From positions 24,114-88,113 of the forward strand of contig PBAU01000011.1 in the NCBI GenBank assembly GCA_002716355.1: DNA of 64,000 nucleotides, given 5' to 3'. The notes beneath the pieces are model-generated. The model made no database searches and was not told the DNA's origin. It saw only the letters and a program-made list of their open reading frames with translations. Below are positions 44,940-53,143 of the stretch, one piece after another (positions within the stretch are counted from its first letter, which is position 1; every line of letters starts with the position of its first letter). Origin of the DNA: a bacterium. Lineage in GTDB: Bacteria; UBP7; UBA6624. Both the position numbers and the translations under genes were made by a program.

Positions 44940-45580
44940 ACAACAGAGGACCTCTTTTGATTGCATTTGTTTGCGGTATGTTGATGATGGCTGAATCTTT
45001 CCTTGACTATTCTTGGTTGAATAGTTTTGCTGAATGGGTTCAGAAATACTACATCATTATTGCTGCGTTTGCAATTGTTTTAGGTGTTGCGAGCCTATTT
45101 AAGCTTCACTTGGCAAAACTTAAAAGGAAAGAGGACGGCTGGAGATATTCTCTTGTGGTATTTTTTGGCTTTTTTGCAATGATAATCACTGGTTTTTTCA
45201 TGAATGATGATGGTCTTGTTGGAACTAAGCATCCATGGAACGCTTGGTTGTATAACAATGTTCAGCTTCCATTGGGAGCGACAATGTTTTCGCTTTTGGC
45301 ATTTTTTATTGCAAGTGCAGCCTATAGGGCTTTCAGAGCAAGGTCTTTAGAAGCAACTTTACTGCTTGTGGCAGCATGTTTGGTTATGCTTGGTCAGGTG
45401 CCAATACTTACTGGCGGTATTTTTGATAATCTTCCTGAGATAAAACAATGGATTTTAGATATTCCAAATATGGCCAGCAAAAGAGCAATCATGATTGGTG
45501 TTGGTTTAGGGATGATGTCAACAGCATTAAAGATTATTTTCGGTATTGAAAAAACATATCTAGGTGGAAGTGAAGAATGA
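44936..45580 (+). CDS. Membrane cassette gene B' (copy 2)
   Basis: Paralogue of the 41838-42506 gene, 214 residues, starting at TTG 44936 within a TTGA overlap. The first half diverges, but from LPLGATMFSLLAFF onward it follows copy 1 closely, including AYRAFRARSLEATLLL, WILDIPNMASKRAI and ALKIIFGIEKTYLG. Six TMs with short loops. It ends in acidic residues (GGSEE) rather than the Gly-Ser-Gly-Lys of copy 1. Confidence 0.75.
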   Translation: MNNRGPLLIAFVCGMLMMAESFLDYSWLNSFAEWVQKYYIIIAAFAIVLGVASLFKLHLAKLKRKEDGWRYSLVVFFGFFAMIITGFFMNDDGLVGTKHPWNAWLYNNVQLPLGATMFSLLAFFIASAAYRAFRARSLEATLLLVAACLVMLGQVPILTGGIFDNLPEIKQWILDIPNMASKRAIMIGVGLGMMSTALKIIFGIEKTYLGGSEE

Positions 45581-46437
45581 ACATTTGGGACAGACTGCAA
45601 TCGATAGACAGGCGTTGGATTTTTTTAGTTATGTTTATTGTTATCATCATTCCATTGATGAATCCACAAAGCTTGGATATAAATGTTAGTGAGCCAACAA
45701 GAAAAGCTTTTGAGAGAGTCGAAAAGATTCCTAGTGATAGCAATGTTTTAATATCTTGGGATTTTGATCCTGGAAGTCAGGCAGAATTATTGCCAACAGC
45801 TAAAGCAATGTTGCATCAATTGTTCAAAAAAGATGTGAATATTGTTGTTATTACCTTATTGCCCGCTGCTCCAACCTTGGCTGATACAACTTTGAATGAA
45901 ATCTCATCTATTTACAAGAAAGAAGAAGGGGTCGATTGGGTTAATCTTGGTTTTAAGCCAGGATTGGATATTGTTGTTAAAAGCATTGGAACAGATATTT
46001 ATGAAATTTTTCCAGCTGATGACAAAGGAAAAAGGGTTGAAAGTATACCTTTGATGAAAGATATAAGAAATTACGATGATTTTGATTTAGTTATTGATTT
46101 AAGCGCTGGCTCAAGTGTTGACTTTTTTGTCGAACAGGCTCATGGCAGATACGGTGTTGATCTTGTTGCTGCAGCAACTGGGGTTATGATTGGTGATTTT
46201 TACCCTTATTTAGAAGCAAACCAGCTTCAAGGATTAGTAGGAGCTCTTGTAGGTGCTGCTGAATACGAGAAGCTAATGGAGATTTCTTATGGTCTTGAAC
46301 CTGATAAAGCAACTGCTGGAATGCAGGCTCAAGCAAAAGCTCACATTGCCATAATAATTTTTATAATCTTGGGCAATATTGGTTTTTTTGCGAAAAGAAA
46401 TAAAACTTCACCAAAATTGGAGAGTTTAAGTAAATGA
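45577..46437 (+). CDS. Membrane cassette gene C' (copy 2)
   Basis: Paralogue of the 42506-43363 gene, 286 residues. The start MNIWDRLQSIDRRWIFL is nearly identical to copy 1, and the end (AHIAIIIFIILGNIGFFAKR) matches. The predicted periplasmic domain is diverged, keeping SQAELLPTAKAM, the strand VVITLLPAAP and LQGLVGALVGAAEYEKLM. This pattern (fixed membrane parts, drifting outer domain) would fit two different ligands or a heterodimer interface. Overlaps both neighbours by four bases. Confidence 0.75.
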   Translation: MNIWDRLQSIDRRWIFLVMFIVIIIPLMNPQSLDINVSEPTRKAFERVEKIPSDSNVLISWDFDPGSQAELLPTAKAMLHQLFKKDVNIVVITLLPAAPTLADTTLNEISSIYKKEEGVDWVNLGFKPGLDIVVKSIGTDIYEIFPADDKGKRVESIPLMKDIRNYDDFDLVIDLSAGSSVDFFVEQAHGRYGVDLVAAATGVMIGDFYPYLEANQLQGLVGALVGAAEYEKLMEISYGLEPDKATAGMQAQAKAHIAIIIFIILGNIGFFAKRNKTSPKLESLSK

Positions 46438-47174
46438 TTTTTAATTTACTAATTGCAAACCCTTTAAGCCCTGATGGTATTGGGGTTTGGATTGCTGCCA
46501 TACTGACAATAGCAATTTTTTCTTTTCTATACAAGGATAACCCTTTATTTAAATTTGCTGAACACCTTTATGTTGGAATTGGTGCTGGTTACATTGTTGT
46601 TGTAGCTTGGCACAATGATATTGCAACAAATGTTATTCAGCCTTTTAAAGATGGATTGACAGCTATTCAAAACAATGACCCTAGTGGTTGGGTAAATATG
46701 GTGAATCCAATCATGGCATGTGTTATTGGAAGTTTTCTTTTCTTTCCTGTTGTAGCTCCAAAATTTAGATGGCTTACAAAATATGCTTTTGCTTTTATAC
46801 TAGGAACCTTTTCAGGTATCAAGGTAGCACCTGTTATTAAAGAGAAATTAATTACCCAACTTTCATCTACGCTTGATCGTATTTGTGCAGTTTCGAATGA
46901 GTGTGCAGCACAGGTTGCGTCAATAAGCTACACGCCAGAAACATCAGCTATGTTTAATGCTGCTTTCGTTCTTTTGGGTGTTTTGTGTGGTTTGGTTTAT
47001 TTTTTCTTTTCTTTAGAGCATAAAGGCGGAACTAAGATTGTAGCCAAAACAGGCATACTTATCTTGATGGTTGGGTTTGGTGCAAGTTTTGGTTTAACAG
47101 TCATGGGACGTGTTTCTCTATTGATTGATAGAATTCAATTCCTTTTAACTGATTGGTTAGGCCTTATCGCTTAA
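46434..47174 (+). CDS. Membrane cassette gene D' (copy 2)
   Basis: Paralogue of the 43360-44133 gene, 246 residues. GVWIAAILTIAIFSFLYKDN and LFKFAEHLYVGIGAGY match copy 1. The C-x5-C pair is conserved at residues 151 and 157 (RICAVSNECAAQ) in the same predicted periplasmic loop, although the surrounding loop sequence has changed. The C-terminus keeps VMGRVSLLIDRIQFLLTDWL. It ends the run; phoH begins 14 bases later. Confidence 0.75.
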   Translation: MIFNLLIANPLSPDGIGVWIAAILTIAIFSFLYKDNPLFKFAEHLYVGIGAGYIVVVAWHNDIATNVIQPFKDGLTAIQNNDPSGWVNMVNPIMACVIGSFLFFPVVAPKFRWLTKYAFAFILGTFSGIKVAPVIKEKLITQLSSTLDRICAVSNECAAQVASISYTPETSAMFNAAFVLLGVLCGLVYFFFSLEHKGGTKIVAKTGILILMVGFGASFGLTVMGRVSLLIDRIQFLLTDWLGLIA

Positions 47175-47188
47175 GTCTTATAAATTTA

Positions 47189-48106
47189 ATGATTGAAGAA
47201 CAAATTTCTATACCGTTAAAAAACTCAAATGAAGCTTTAAAGCTTTTAGGGGTAGGTGATAAAAATGCCAAAAAACTCAAGCGTAAATTTGGTGTCAGAT
47301 TATCTATAGAGGATAATGAATTATTGATTAAGGGGAATACTGTTAATACAGAAATTATCAAGGTGCGCTTAAAAGAGGTGATAAAAAAGTTAAGAAACGA
47401 TATGGACATGCATTCAAATATTGTTGAAACGATATTGATGGGTGATAATAACAATAGCTCTTTTGAGGTTAACAGCGAGAAAGTTGAGCCAAAAAGCATT
47501 GGTCAATCTCAATTAATAGATAAAATTTTAAAAGATCCACTGGTTCTTGTAACTGGCCCTGCGGGTACAGGAAAAACATTTTTAACAGTTGCTTGCGCAT
47601 GTAAGCTTCTTGAAGAAGGTAGTATAGAGAGAATTATTCTCTGCAGGCCTGTTGTTGAGGCTGGAGAAAGCCTTGGCTTTTTGCCAGGTGATATTGACTC
47701 CAAAGTTTTCCCTTATTTCAGGCCTTTGCATGATTCTTTAGTTAAGCTTTTAGGGTTTCCTGCAACAAAAAGAATGTTTGATTCAGGTGTGATCGAAATG
47801 GCACCATTAGCCTATATGAGAGGAAGAACATTGGAAAATTCTTTTTTGATATTAGATGAAGCTCAGAATACAACTATTGCTCAAATGAAAATGTTTTTAA
47901 CAAGGATGGGCAAGGGTTCTAAAACTGTTGTGACTGGCGATCCTAGCCAATGTGATCTTCCAAAAAATAAAATAAGTGGCTTGACACATTCTTTGAATAT
48001 TTTGTCAAAAATTGACAATATTGGTGTTATTGGGTTAAAAGGTGCGGATATGGTCAGACATCCGCTTGTTGGGAAGATTGACAAAGCTTTTGGAGCTGAG
48101 TGTTAA
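47189..48106 (+). CDS. phoH: PhoH-family ATPase
   Basis: PhoH-like proteins are cytoplasmic P-loop ATPases tied to RNA metabolism and usually found beside ybeY, as here. Walker A is VTGPAGTGKTFLTVACA, followed by RIILCRPVVEAGESLGFLPGD, Walker B SFLILDEAQNTT, and TVVTGDPSQCDLP. An N-terminal KH-like part precedes it. The frame is open to 47153, but ATG 47189 (MIEEQISIPL) is where conservation starts, giving 305 residues. Its stop overlaps the 7TM-HD gene as TAATG. Confidence 0.93.
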   Translation: MIEEQISIPLKNSNEALKLLGVGDKNAKKLKRKFGVRLSIEDNELLIKGNTVNTEIIKVRLKEVIKKLRNDMDMHSNIVETILMGDNNNSSFEVNSEKVEPKSIGQSQLIDKILKDPLVLVTGPAGTGKTFLTVACACKLLEEGSIERIILCRPVVEAGESLGFLPGDIDSKVFPYFRPLHDSLVKLLGFPATKRMFDSGVIEMAPLAYMRGRTLENSFLILDEAQNTTIAQMKMFLTRMGKGSKTVVTGDPSQCDLPKNKISGLTHSLNILSKIDNIGVIGLKGADMVRHPLVGKIDKAFGAEC

Positions 48107-49710
48107 TGAAATTTAAGATAGACAAAAAATCTTTTTCTTTGTTGATTTTTGTAGTGTTTTTGTCATGTTTTTTTTCAAGGATGCTAAGTATATCGTATGG
48201 AACTTTTTTACTTACAGAAGATCAACTTGTTGAAAAGAACATTTATGCAACACAGAAAATTTCAATTGAAGGTCAGTTTTTTGAAAAAGGGGATTTGATC
48301 ATGGCTGCCGGTGAGGGGCATGCAACCAAGGAAATCATCTCCATGCTTGAGGAAGAAGGACGATTGAGAACTGCTGATTGGTCTTTCAAGTTGCTTTCTG
48401 ATACTCTTTATTTTTTATTGCTATTGGCTTTGGTTTGGATTGCTGTTGAAAAGGTTGGCTATCCAATTAGTAATTTTTCACACAATTTAAATTTCCTTGC
48501 ATTCCTGGCAAGCTCTTTGATTTTTTCTGCATCTTTGATTTCTATAGTTAAACCAGATTTGAATCCAACATTTCAATTAGCCATACCTATTAGTACATGC
48601 TTGTTAACGTTGATTATTCTTTACCCATTTCGCTTTGCTCTGATTTATTCTTTGTTGATGTTGTATTTGCTTATTCCAATCCTTCCTCATTTGGAAATTA
48701 GTAATCTAGTAGGCATTTTTTCTGCATTAGCAGCTATAGTGGGGATAAAAGATCGTAGCAAAATTAAATTGTTTGAATCGGTTGGTTTTTTAGTTTTGTT
48801 TCTATGGCTTTTAGATTCGTTAGTGCATTTTTCAAAATATGGAACAAACACATCAATAACTGATGTAATTCTTATGCAGAGCCTCCCGGGCTCTGTAATT
48901 GTTGGAGTTTTTGTATTTTCACTCGTTACCTTGTTTTTGAAAATTGCAAAGAAAAGCTTTTTGCTTTCGACACCTGAGGCACTAGTTGAACTGTCAGCTC
49001 CTGATCATTTTTTGTTATCCCAGCTTGCAGAAAAAGCTCCTGGAACAATGGCTCATGTTCATGCTGTTCAGGAAATTGCCGAAGCAGGATGCTCCGCGAT
49101 TTCTTCAATGTCTCAGTCTTCAAGCTCCCCAGTTAACCCTTGGCTTGTCAGGGCAGGTGCTTTATTTCATGATATCGGCAAGATAGAAAGACCGCATTTT
49201 TTTAGCGAAAATCAAAAAGATGGCGACAATCCTCATGAGGATCTTTCTCCACAAATGAGTGCAAGATTATTGATAAGTCATGTTAAAAGTGGTGTTGAAT
49301 TAGCCAAAGCAAACAAGCTTCCTGATAGGGTTATCTCTATAATAAAAAGCCATCATGGACAAACTCTTGCAGGTCATTTTTACACTTTAGCCAAAGAGCA
49401 AGCTGAAGCTGTTGGTGCTACTCCTCCAAATGACAAAGATTTCAGGTATCCAGGACCAAAACCAAAAGCAATTGAAGAGGTAATTGTTTCTCTTGCGGAT
49501 GCAGTTGAGGCAATTAGTAGATCTTTAAGAGATTTGCCATCTGAAGATCTTGTGAAAATCCTAAAGGAAGAAATTAAAGCAAGAGAGTCTGAGGGTCATT
49601 TTTCTGAATCTGAAATAACCACAGCTCAATTTTCAGTTTTGAAGAAAGCTGTTTTGGATGAAGCAGTTCTTAGGCATCATAGAAGAATAGGTTATATAAA
49701 AGAATCTTGA
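48106..49710 (+). CDS. 7TM-HD family phosphodiesterase (PgpH-like) with shortened ectodomain
   Basis: A 534-residue protein: TM1, a short extracytoplasmic stretch of about 70 residues, six further TMs (about residues 100-290) and a cytoplasmic HD domain. The metal ligands lie in MAHVHAVQEIAEAG, LFHDIGKIERPHFF, SHHGQTLAGHFY and SLADAVEAISRSL. YPGPKPKAIEEVIV is a 7TM-HD signature block. PgpH-type members degrade cyclic di-AMP. The usual 7TMR-HDED ectodomain is over 200 residues, so this one is cut down. Start ATG 48106 rather than the in-frame GTG at 48100, because it makes the TAATG overlap. Its stop overlaps the ybeY TTG. Confidence 0.88.
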   Translation: MKFKIDKKSFSLLIFVVFLSCFFSRMLSISYGTFLLTEDQLVEKNIYATQKISIEGQFFEKGDLIMAAGEGHATKEIISMLEEEGRLRTADWSFKLLSDTLYFLLLLALVWIAVEKVGYPISNFSHNLNFLAFLASSLIFSASLISIVKPDLNPTFQLAIPISTCLLTLIILYPFRFALIYSLLMLYLLIPILPHLEISNLVGIFSALAAIVGIKDRSKIKLFESVGFLVLFLWLLDSLVHFSKYGTNTSITDVILMQSLPGSVIVGVFVFSLVTLFLKIAKKSFLLSTPEALVELSAPDHFLLSQLAEKAPGTMAHVHAVQEIAEAGCSAISSMSQSSSSPVNPWLVRAGALFHDIGKIERPHFFSENQKDGDNPHEDLSPQMSARLLISHVKSGVELAKANKLPDRVISIIKSHHGQTLAGHFYTLAKEQAEAVGATPPNDKDFRYPGPKPKAIEEVIVSLADAVEAISRSLRDLPSEDLVKILKEEIKARESEGHFSESEITTAQFSVLKKAVLDEAVLRHHRRIGYIKES

Positions 49711-50102
49711 GTATTTCAGTCGTAAATTTAAACTTGAATCTTGATAGTAAGATTCTTATGCTTTATGAGAAAATGAAGGAAAAAAGGATGCTTGAGGGCA
49801 AAGAGACAAATGGAGATGTTTCAATAATCTTTATAGATAAAGAACATATGAATAAATTAAATCTTGAATACAGGAAAAAAGATAAACCTACAGATGTTTT
49901 GACATTTGTTTTAAATAAGGATATTTTTGAAGGTGAGATTTATATATGTGCTTCAGTTTGCAGTGATGAAAATATTGAAAAATGGATCCTAGACAGGGTG
50001 ATTCATGGTTTCTTGCATATGGATGATTGTCATCACTCAACAAAGGAAGAGGAAACCATTAATGAAAAAAGACATAATGCCCTTTTACAGGAGATTAATT
50101 GA
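49707..50102 (+). CDS. ybeY: Endoribonuclease/rRNA maturation factor YbeY
   Basis: A 131-residue metalloprotein needed for 16S rRNA 3'-end maturation. The zinc ligands form HGFLHMDDCHH, matching H-x3-H-x5-H, with the DRVIHG block before it and the family motif KDKPTDVLTFVLN earlier. GEIYICASVC replaces the usual GDI-I strand. The start is TTG 49707, overlapping the stop of the 7TM-HD gene (TTGA). The arrangement phoH, 7TM-HD, ybeY, corC is the standard conserved neighbourhood. Confidence 0.93.
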   Translation: MSISVVNLNLNLDSKILMLYEKMKEKRMLEGKETNGDVSIIFIDKEHMNKLNLEYRKKDKPTDVLTFVLNKDIFEGEIYICASVCSDENIEKWILDRVIHGFLHMDDCHHSTKEEETINEKRHNALLQEIN

Positions 50103-51373
50103 TGTCATTTTTTCAAGATCTTTCACTTTCAGGAATTGAAATTTTGACACCTTTAGTTTTGTTATTTTTTTCTGCCTTTTTCTCATTTGCTGAAGCTGCA
50201 ATTTTTGCAATATCAAGTACAGAATTGGCTTCAAAGAAAAATTCAGCTGCGAATGTTTTAAAAAAAATGGTATCAGACCCAGAGCAACTTTCAATGTGTT
50301 TAATGGTTGGTTACAACCTTGCGAATATAAGTTTAGCTTTATTGGTAACCCAATATGTTATGTCTTTTACATCTGGACTTGATAACCAAAAAATAATTCT
50401 GGGAGCAGTTGCTCTTTTTAATTTTTTTATTGTTACAACTTTTGGAGAAATTGTTCCCAGGTTATTGGCAATTAAGAAACCTTACGAAGCTGCATTGAGA
50501 TTTGCTCATGTTTTGTATTTTTTCACAATTATTTTAAAAATACCTGCTTTCATTATTAAGCATGTAAATAATATGTTTTTAAAAATGATGAAAGTTCCAG
50601 AACTTAGCGAAGGTAAAACAATTGAGAGAGAGGTCCAATCTTTGGCAAGTGATGAGGTTTTTGCAGAAAGTGTAGAGGATGATGAGGTAGAAATGATTCA
50701 AGGGGTTTTAAATTTGGAAGATTTAAATGTTAAAGATGTTATGGTCCCTCGTGTTGAGGTAGATGCATTAGAAAAATCTTTAAAGCTTAAAGAGGTTTTT
50801 GAACTTGTTGCAAGAAAATTCAGAAGTCGTTATCCTGTTTATAACGAAAGAATTGATAGTGTGATTGGGATTCTTCATGTTAAGGACATATTGGGAGAAA
50901 ATCCTAATAATTCAGTTGAAAAATATATAAGAAATGCTTTGATGTTTGCACCAAACATGCCTTTGGATAATGCTTTTAAGTCAATGAGAAACAATCGTAA
51001 ACATTTAGCTATAGTTTTAGATGAGTATGGGGGAATGGATGGCATTGTAACTGTTGAGGATTTACTTGAAGAGGTTGTTGGTCAAATAGAGGACGAATAC
51101 CAACTTGAAGATCCTGATTTGGTTGAGGTAAATGAAGATTTATTAATCGTAAGGCCAGCCTCAAGGGTGGCTGAGGTTATGGATTCGTTAGATTTACCAT
51201 GTATTGATCCTCCTGCACAACAGGTTGGACCACTTGTATACAAGGTGCTTGAAAGAGTCCCTAAAGAAAATGATGTTGTTAAATGGGGAGGCGCTATTTT
51301 CAAAATTGTTGACATGGATGGAACCCAGATAAAAAGACTTGAAATTCTCAAAAATAGCGAGGATGCAGAATGA
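50102..51373 (+). CDS. CNNM/CorC-type hemolysin-domain transporter (full length)
   Basis: A 423-residue protein of the HlyC/CorC (CNNM) family: three or four TMs (DUF21) in the first 150 residues, including FSFAEAAIFAISSTEL, then a CBS pair (LNVKDVMVPRVEVDALE and FRSRYPVYNERIDSVIGILH, then HLAIVLDEYGGMDGIVTVED), then a CorC_HlyC domain ending in FKIVDMDGTQIKRLEI. Members are linked to magnesium/cobalt transport. Start ATG 50102 (TGATG overlap with ybeY); TTG 50099 is possible. A second, shorter paralogue follows with ATGA overlap. Confidence 0.9.
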   Translation: MSFFQDLSLSGIEILTPLVLLFFSAFFSFAEAAIFAISSTELASKKNSAANVLKKMVSDPEQLSMCLMVGYNLANISLALLVTQYVMSFTSGLDNQKIILGAVALFNFFIVTTFGEIVPRLLAIKKPYEAALRFAHVLYFFTIILKIPAFIIKHVNNMFLKMMKVPELSEGKTIEREVQSLASDEVFAESVEDDEVEMIQGVLNLEDLNVKDVMVPRVEVDALEKSLKLKEVFELVARKFRSRYPVYNERIDSVIGILHVKDILGENPNNSVEKYIRNALMFAPNMPLDNAFKSMRNNRKHLAIVLDEYGGMDGIVTVEDLLEEVVGQIEDEYQLEDPDLVEVNEDLLIVRPASRVAEVMDSLDLPCIDPPAQQVGPLVYKVLERVPKENDVVKWGGAIFKIVDMDGTQIKRLEILKNSEDAE

Positions 51374-52332
51374 CTCTTTCTTTAGCAATTTTATTTATAT
51401 TGATCTCAGGATGGTTTACAGGTTTGGAAATTGCTCTACTTCAAACTGACAAAGTTGAATTATCAAACAACACCAAAGAAGATTCTGGCTTTAAGAATTT
51501 GTTCGACTGGATGTCCAATTCTTCTAAATTGTTTACAACAATATTGTTAAGTATTAATTTTTCAAATCAGATTGCTGCTGCAATTTTTTCTTACTTTATT
51601 TATGTCAATCTTTTAACGGATGAAAGAGTCTATTTAAACTTGATATTCACAGTAGTGATATTAATTTTTGCTGAAGGTCTTCCAAAAATGTGGGCTATCC
51701 GCAGTTCAAATGTTTTTATTAAAGGCGCTAATGCAAGTTTGAAAGTTTCTAATTATTTATTAGCACCTTTTATAACCTTCTTCTCCTTTCTGCCTAAAAG
51801 AATGAAAATGGATTCAAAAGGCTTGATCCGGGTTTATAAAATTCAAAGAAAAGAAATTATCAATATTACAGACAGAGCAATGGAAGAAAAAATTATGACT
51901 GATGAGGTTAAAAGGATACGAGGAGTTTTATCGCTTGGTGAAAAAACTGTTAGATCATGCATTGTTCCCAAAGATGAAATCACCGTTCTTGGTCCTGATA
52001 TGAAATTGGATGATGTTGTAGATGTGATTAAAAAAACTGGACACAGCAGAATACCATTTTGTTTTAATGATTTAGATGATTCAAGGACTTACCTACATGC
52101 TAAATCGTTATTTAAATTGAAAAAAGAAGAAGATTGGAAAACAGTTTTAAAACCACTTGTACGTTTGAAAAGTAATACTTATTTGGATGACGCAATGGAT
52201 TCAATGAAGAAGGGTGGTGGAATTGCCATAGTGGAAACAAAGACACAAACCTTAGGTGTTGTTTTTCTTGAGGATATACTTGAATTTGCCGTTGGTAAAA
52301 CTGCTGATGAGTATGATGAGAAACTGAATTGA
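51370..52332 (+). CDS. CNNM-family paralogue without CorC domain
   Basis: A 320-residue protein with the same DUF21 membrane part (LFILISGWFTGLEIALLQTD, later IFAEGLPKMWAIRSS) and CBS-like pair (SCIVPKDEITVLG, GHSRIPFCFNDL, GGIAIVETKTQTLGVVFLED), but ending before any CorC_HlyC domain. It overlaps the full-length gene by four bases. Two consecutive paralogues suggest a heteromeric magnesium or divalent-metal transporter, an inference from arrangement and length. Confidence 0.87.
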   Translation: MTLSLAILFILISGWFTGLEIALLQTDKVELSNNTKEDSGFKNLFDWMSNSSKLFTTILLSINFSNQIAAAIFSYFIYVNLLTDERVYLNLIFTVVILIFAEGLPKMWAIRSSNVFIKGANASLKVSNYLLAPFITFFSFLPKRMKMDSKGLIRVYKIQRKEIINITDRAMEEKIMTDEVKRIRGVLSLGEKTVRSCIVPKDEITVLGPDMKLDDVVDVIKKTGHSRIPFCFNDLDDSRTYLHAKSLFKLKKEEDWKTVLKPLVRLKSNTYLDDAMDSMKKGGGIAIVETKTQTLGVVFLEDILEFAVGKTADEYDEKLN

Positions 52333-53132
52333 AGCAAAGTATCATTATTCATGCTGGTGCTGGCAAGCACAGAGCTTCATTAAAGGATGTAGATCGTATT
52401 GTTAAACTCGCAGTTGAAGAAGGGTTCAAGCAAAAAAAAAATGGTGCTTTAGACATGTCTGTTAAAGCTGTTGAGGTTATGGAAAGTTCAGGATTTTTAA
52501 ATTCAGGATCAGGGAGTGTTAGGCAGGATGACGGAAAAGTCAGGATGGATGGATCGATTGCATTAAGCAATGGTGCAGTTTCTTCTGTTTTAGGCTTGCC
52601 AGGATGTTGGAATGTTTCACTTATTTGTAAAACATTGTTAAGTTCAAAGAATCCAATGATGTGCGGAAGGCAATTGAAACATAAATTACAACATTTAGGT
52701 TTTAATGAACTTGAACCTGATTTGGAATCATACAGAGAGTGGTTTAACCTTGGTCAAAATTCACCTGGAACTGTTGGAGCTGTAGCTTTTGATGGCGATA
52801 CATTATGTGCTGTTACAACAACAGGTGGTAGATCTGGAGTAGAAGCTGGAAGAATAGGTGATAGTGGTATCATTGGCTCAGGATCATCAGCAAATTCAAT
52901 TGGTGCTGTTTCATGCACTGGTATAGGGGAAGCAATAGTCAGATCAAGATTGTCAGATTATGCTTTGAGGTTAATGGATAGTATGAATCCAATGAAAGCT
53001 TGTCAAGAATCAATAAAAAAATTAGAACAGGATATTTTTGATGAGGGTATTGGTGGTTTAATTGCAATAAATAATAAAGGTGAAATTGGTTGGGCTTTCA
53101 ACACTCAGGAAATGCCTATTGGATTCAAATAG
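52329..53132 (+). CDS. Isoaspartyl peptidase/L-asparaginase (Ntn hydrolase)
   Basis: A 267-residue member of the plant-type asparaginase family, which self-cleaves to expose a threonine nucleophile and removes isoaspartyl peptides or asparagine. The N-terminus IIHAGAGKHRASLKD is typical. The cleavage and nucleophile site is the GTVGAVAFDGDTLCAVTTTG region, with GRIGDSGIIGSGSSANSIG and GIGEAIVRSRL after it. It lacks about 40 residues compared with E. coli IaaA. The start is TTG 52329 (TTGA overlap with the CNNM paralogue). The role among these neighbours is unclear; probably repair or degradation. Confidence 0.88.
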   Translation: MKQSIIIHAGAGKHRASLKDVDRIVKLAVEEGFKQKKNGALDMSVKAVEVMESSGFLNSGSGSVRQDDGKVRMDGSIALSNGAVSSVLGLPGCWNVSLICKTLLSSKNPMMCGRQLKHKLQHLGFNELEPDLESYREWFNLGQNSPGTVGAVAFDGDTLCAVTTTGGRSGVEAGRIGDSGIIGSGSSANSIGAVSCTGIGEAIVRSRLSDYALRLMDSMNPMKACQESIKKLEQDIFDEGIGGLIAINNKGEIGWAFNTQEMPIGFK

Positions 53133-53143
53133 AATTTAATGGT

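Larger units (their letters stand above)
41041..47174 (+). repeat. Tandem duplication of a four-gene membrane cassette (A-B-C-D, A'-B'-C'-D')
   Basis: Genes at 41041, 41838, 42506 and 43360 are matched in the same order and strand by genes at 44130, 44936, 45577 and 46434. Protein lengths match (266/269, 222/214, 285/286, 257/246) and each pair shares near-identical blocks, while the DNA is well diverged. It is an old duplication, not a recent amplification. Confidence 0.9.
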
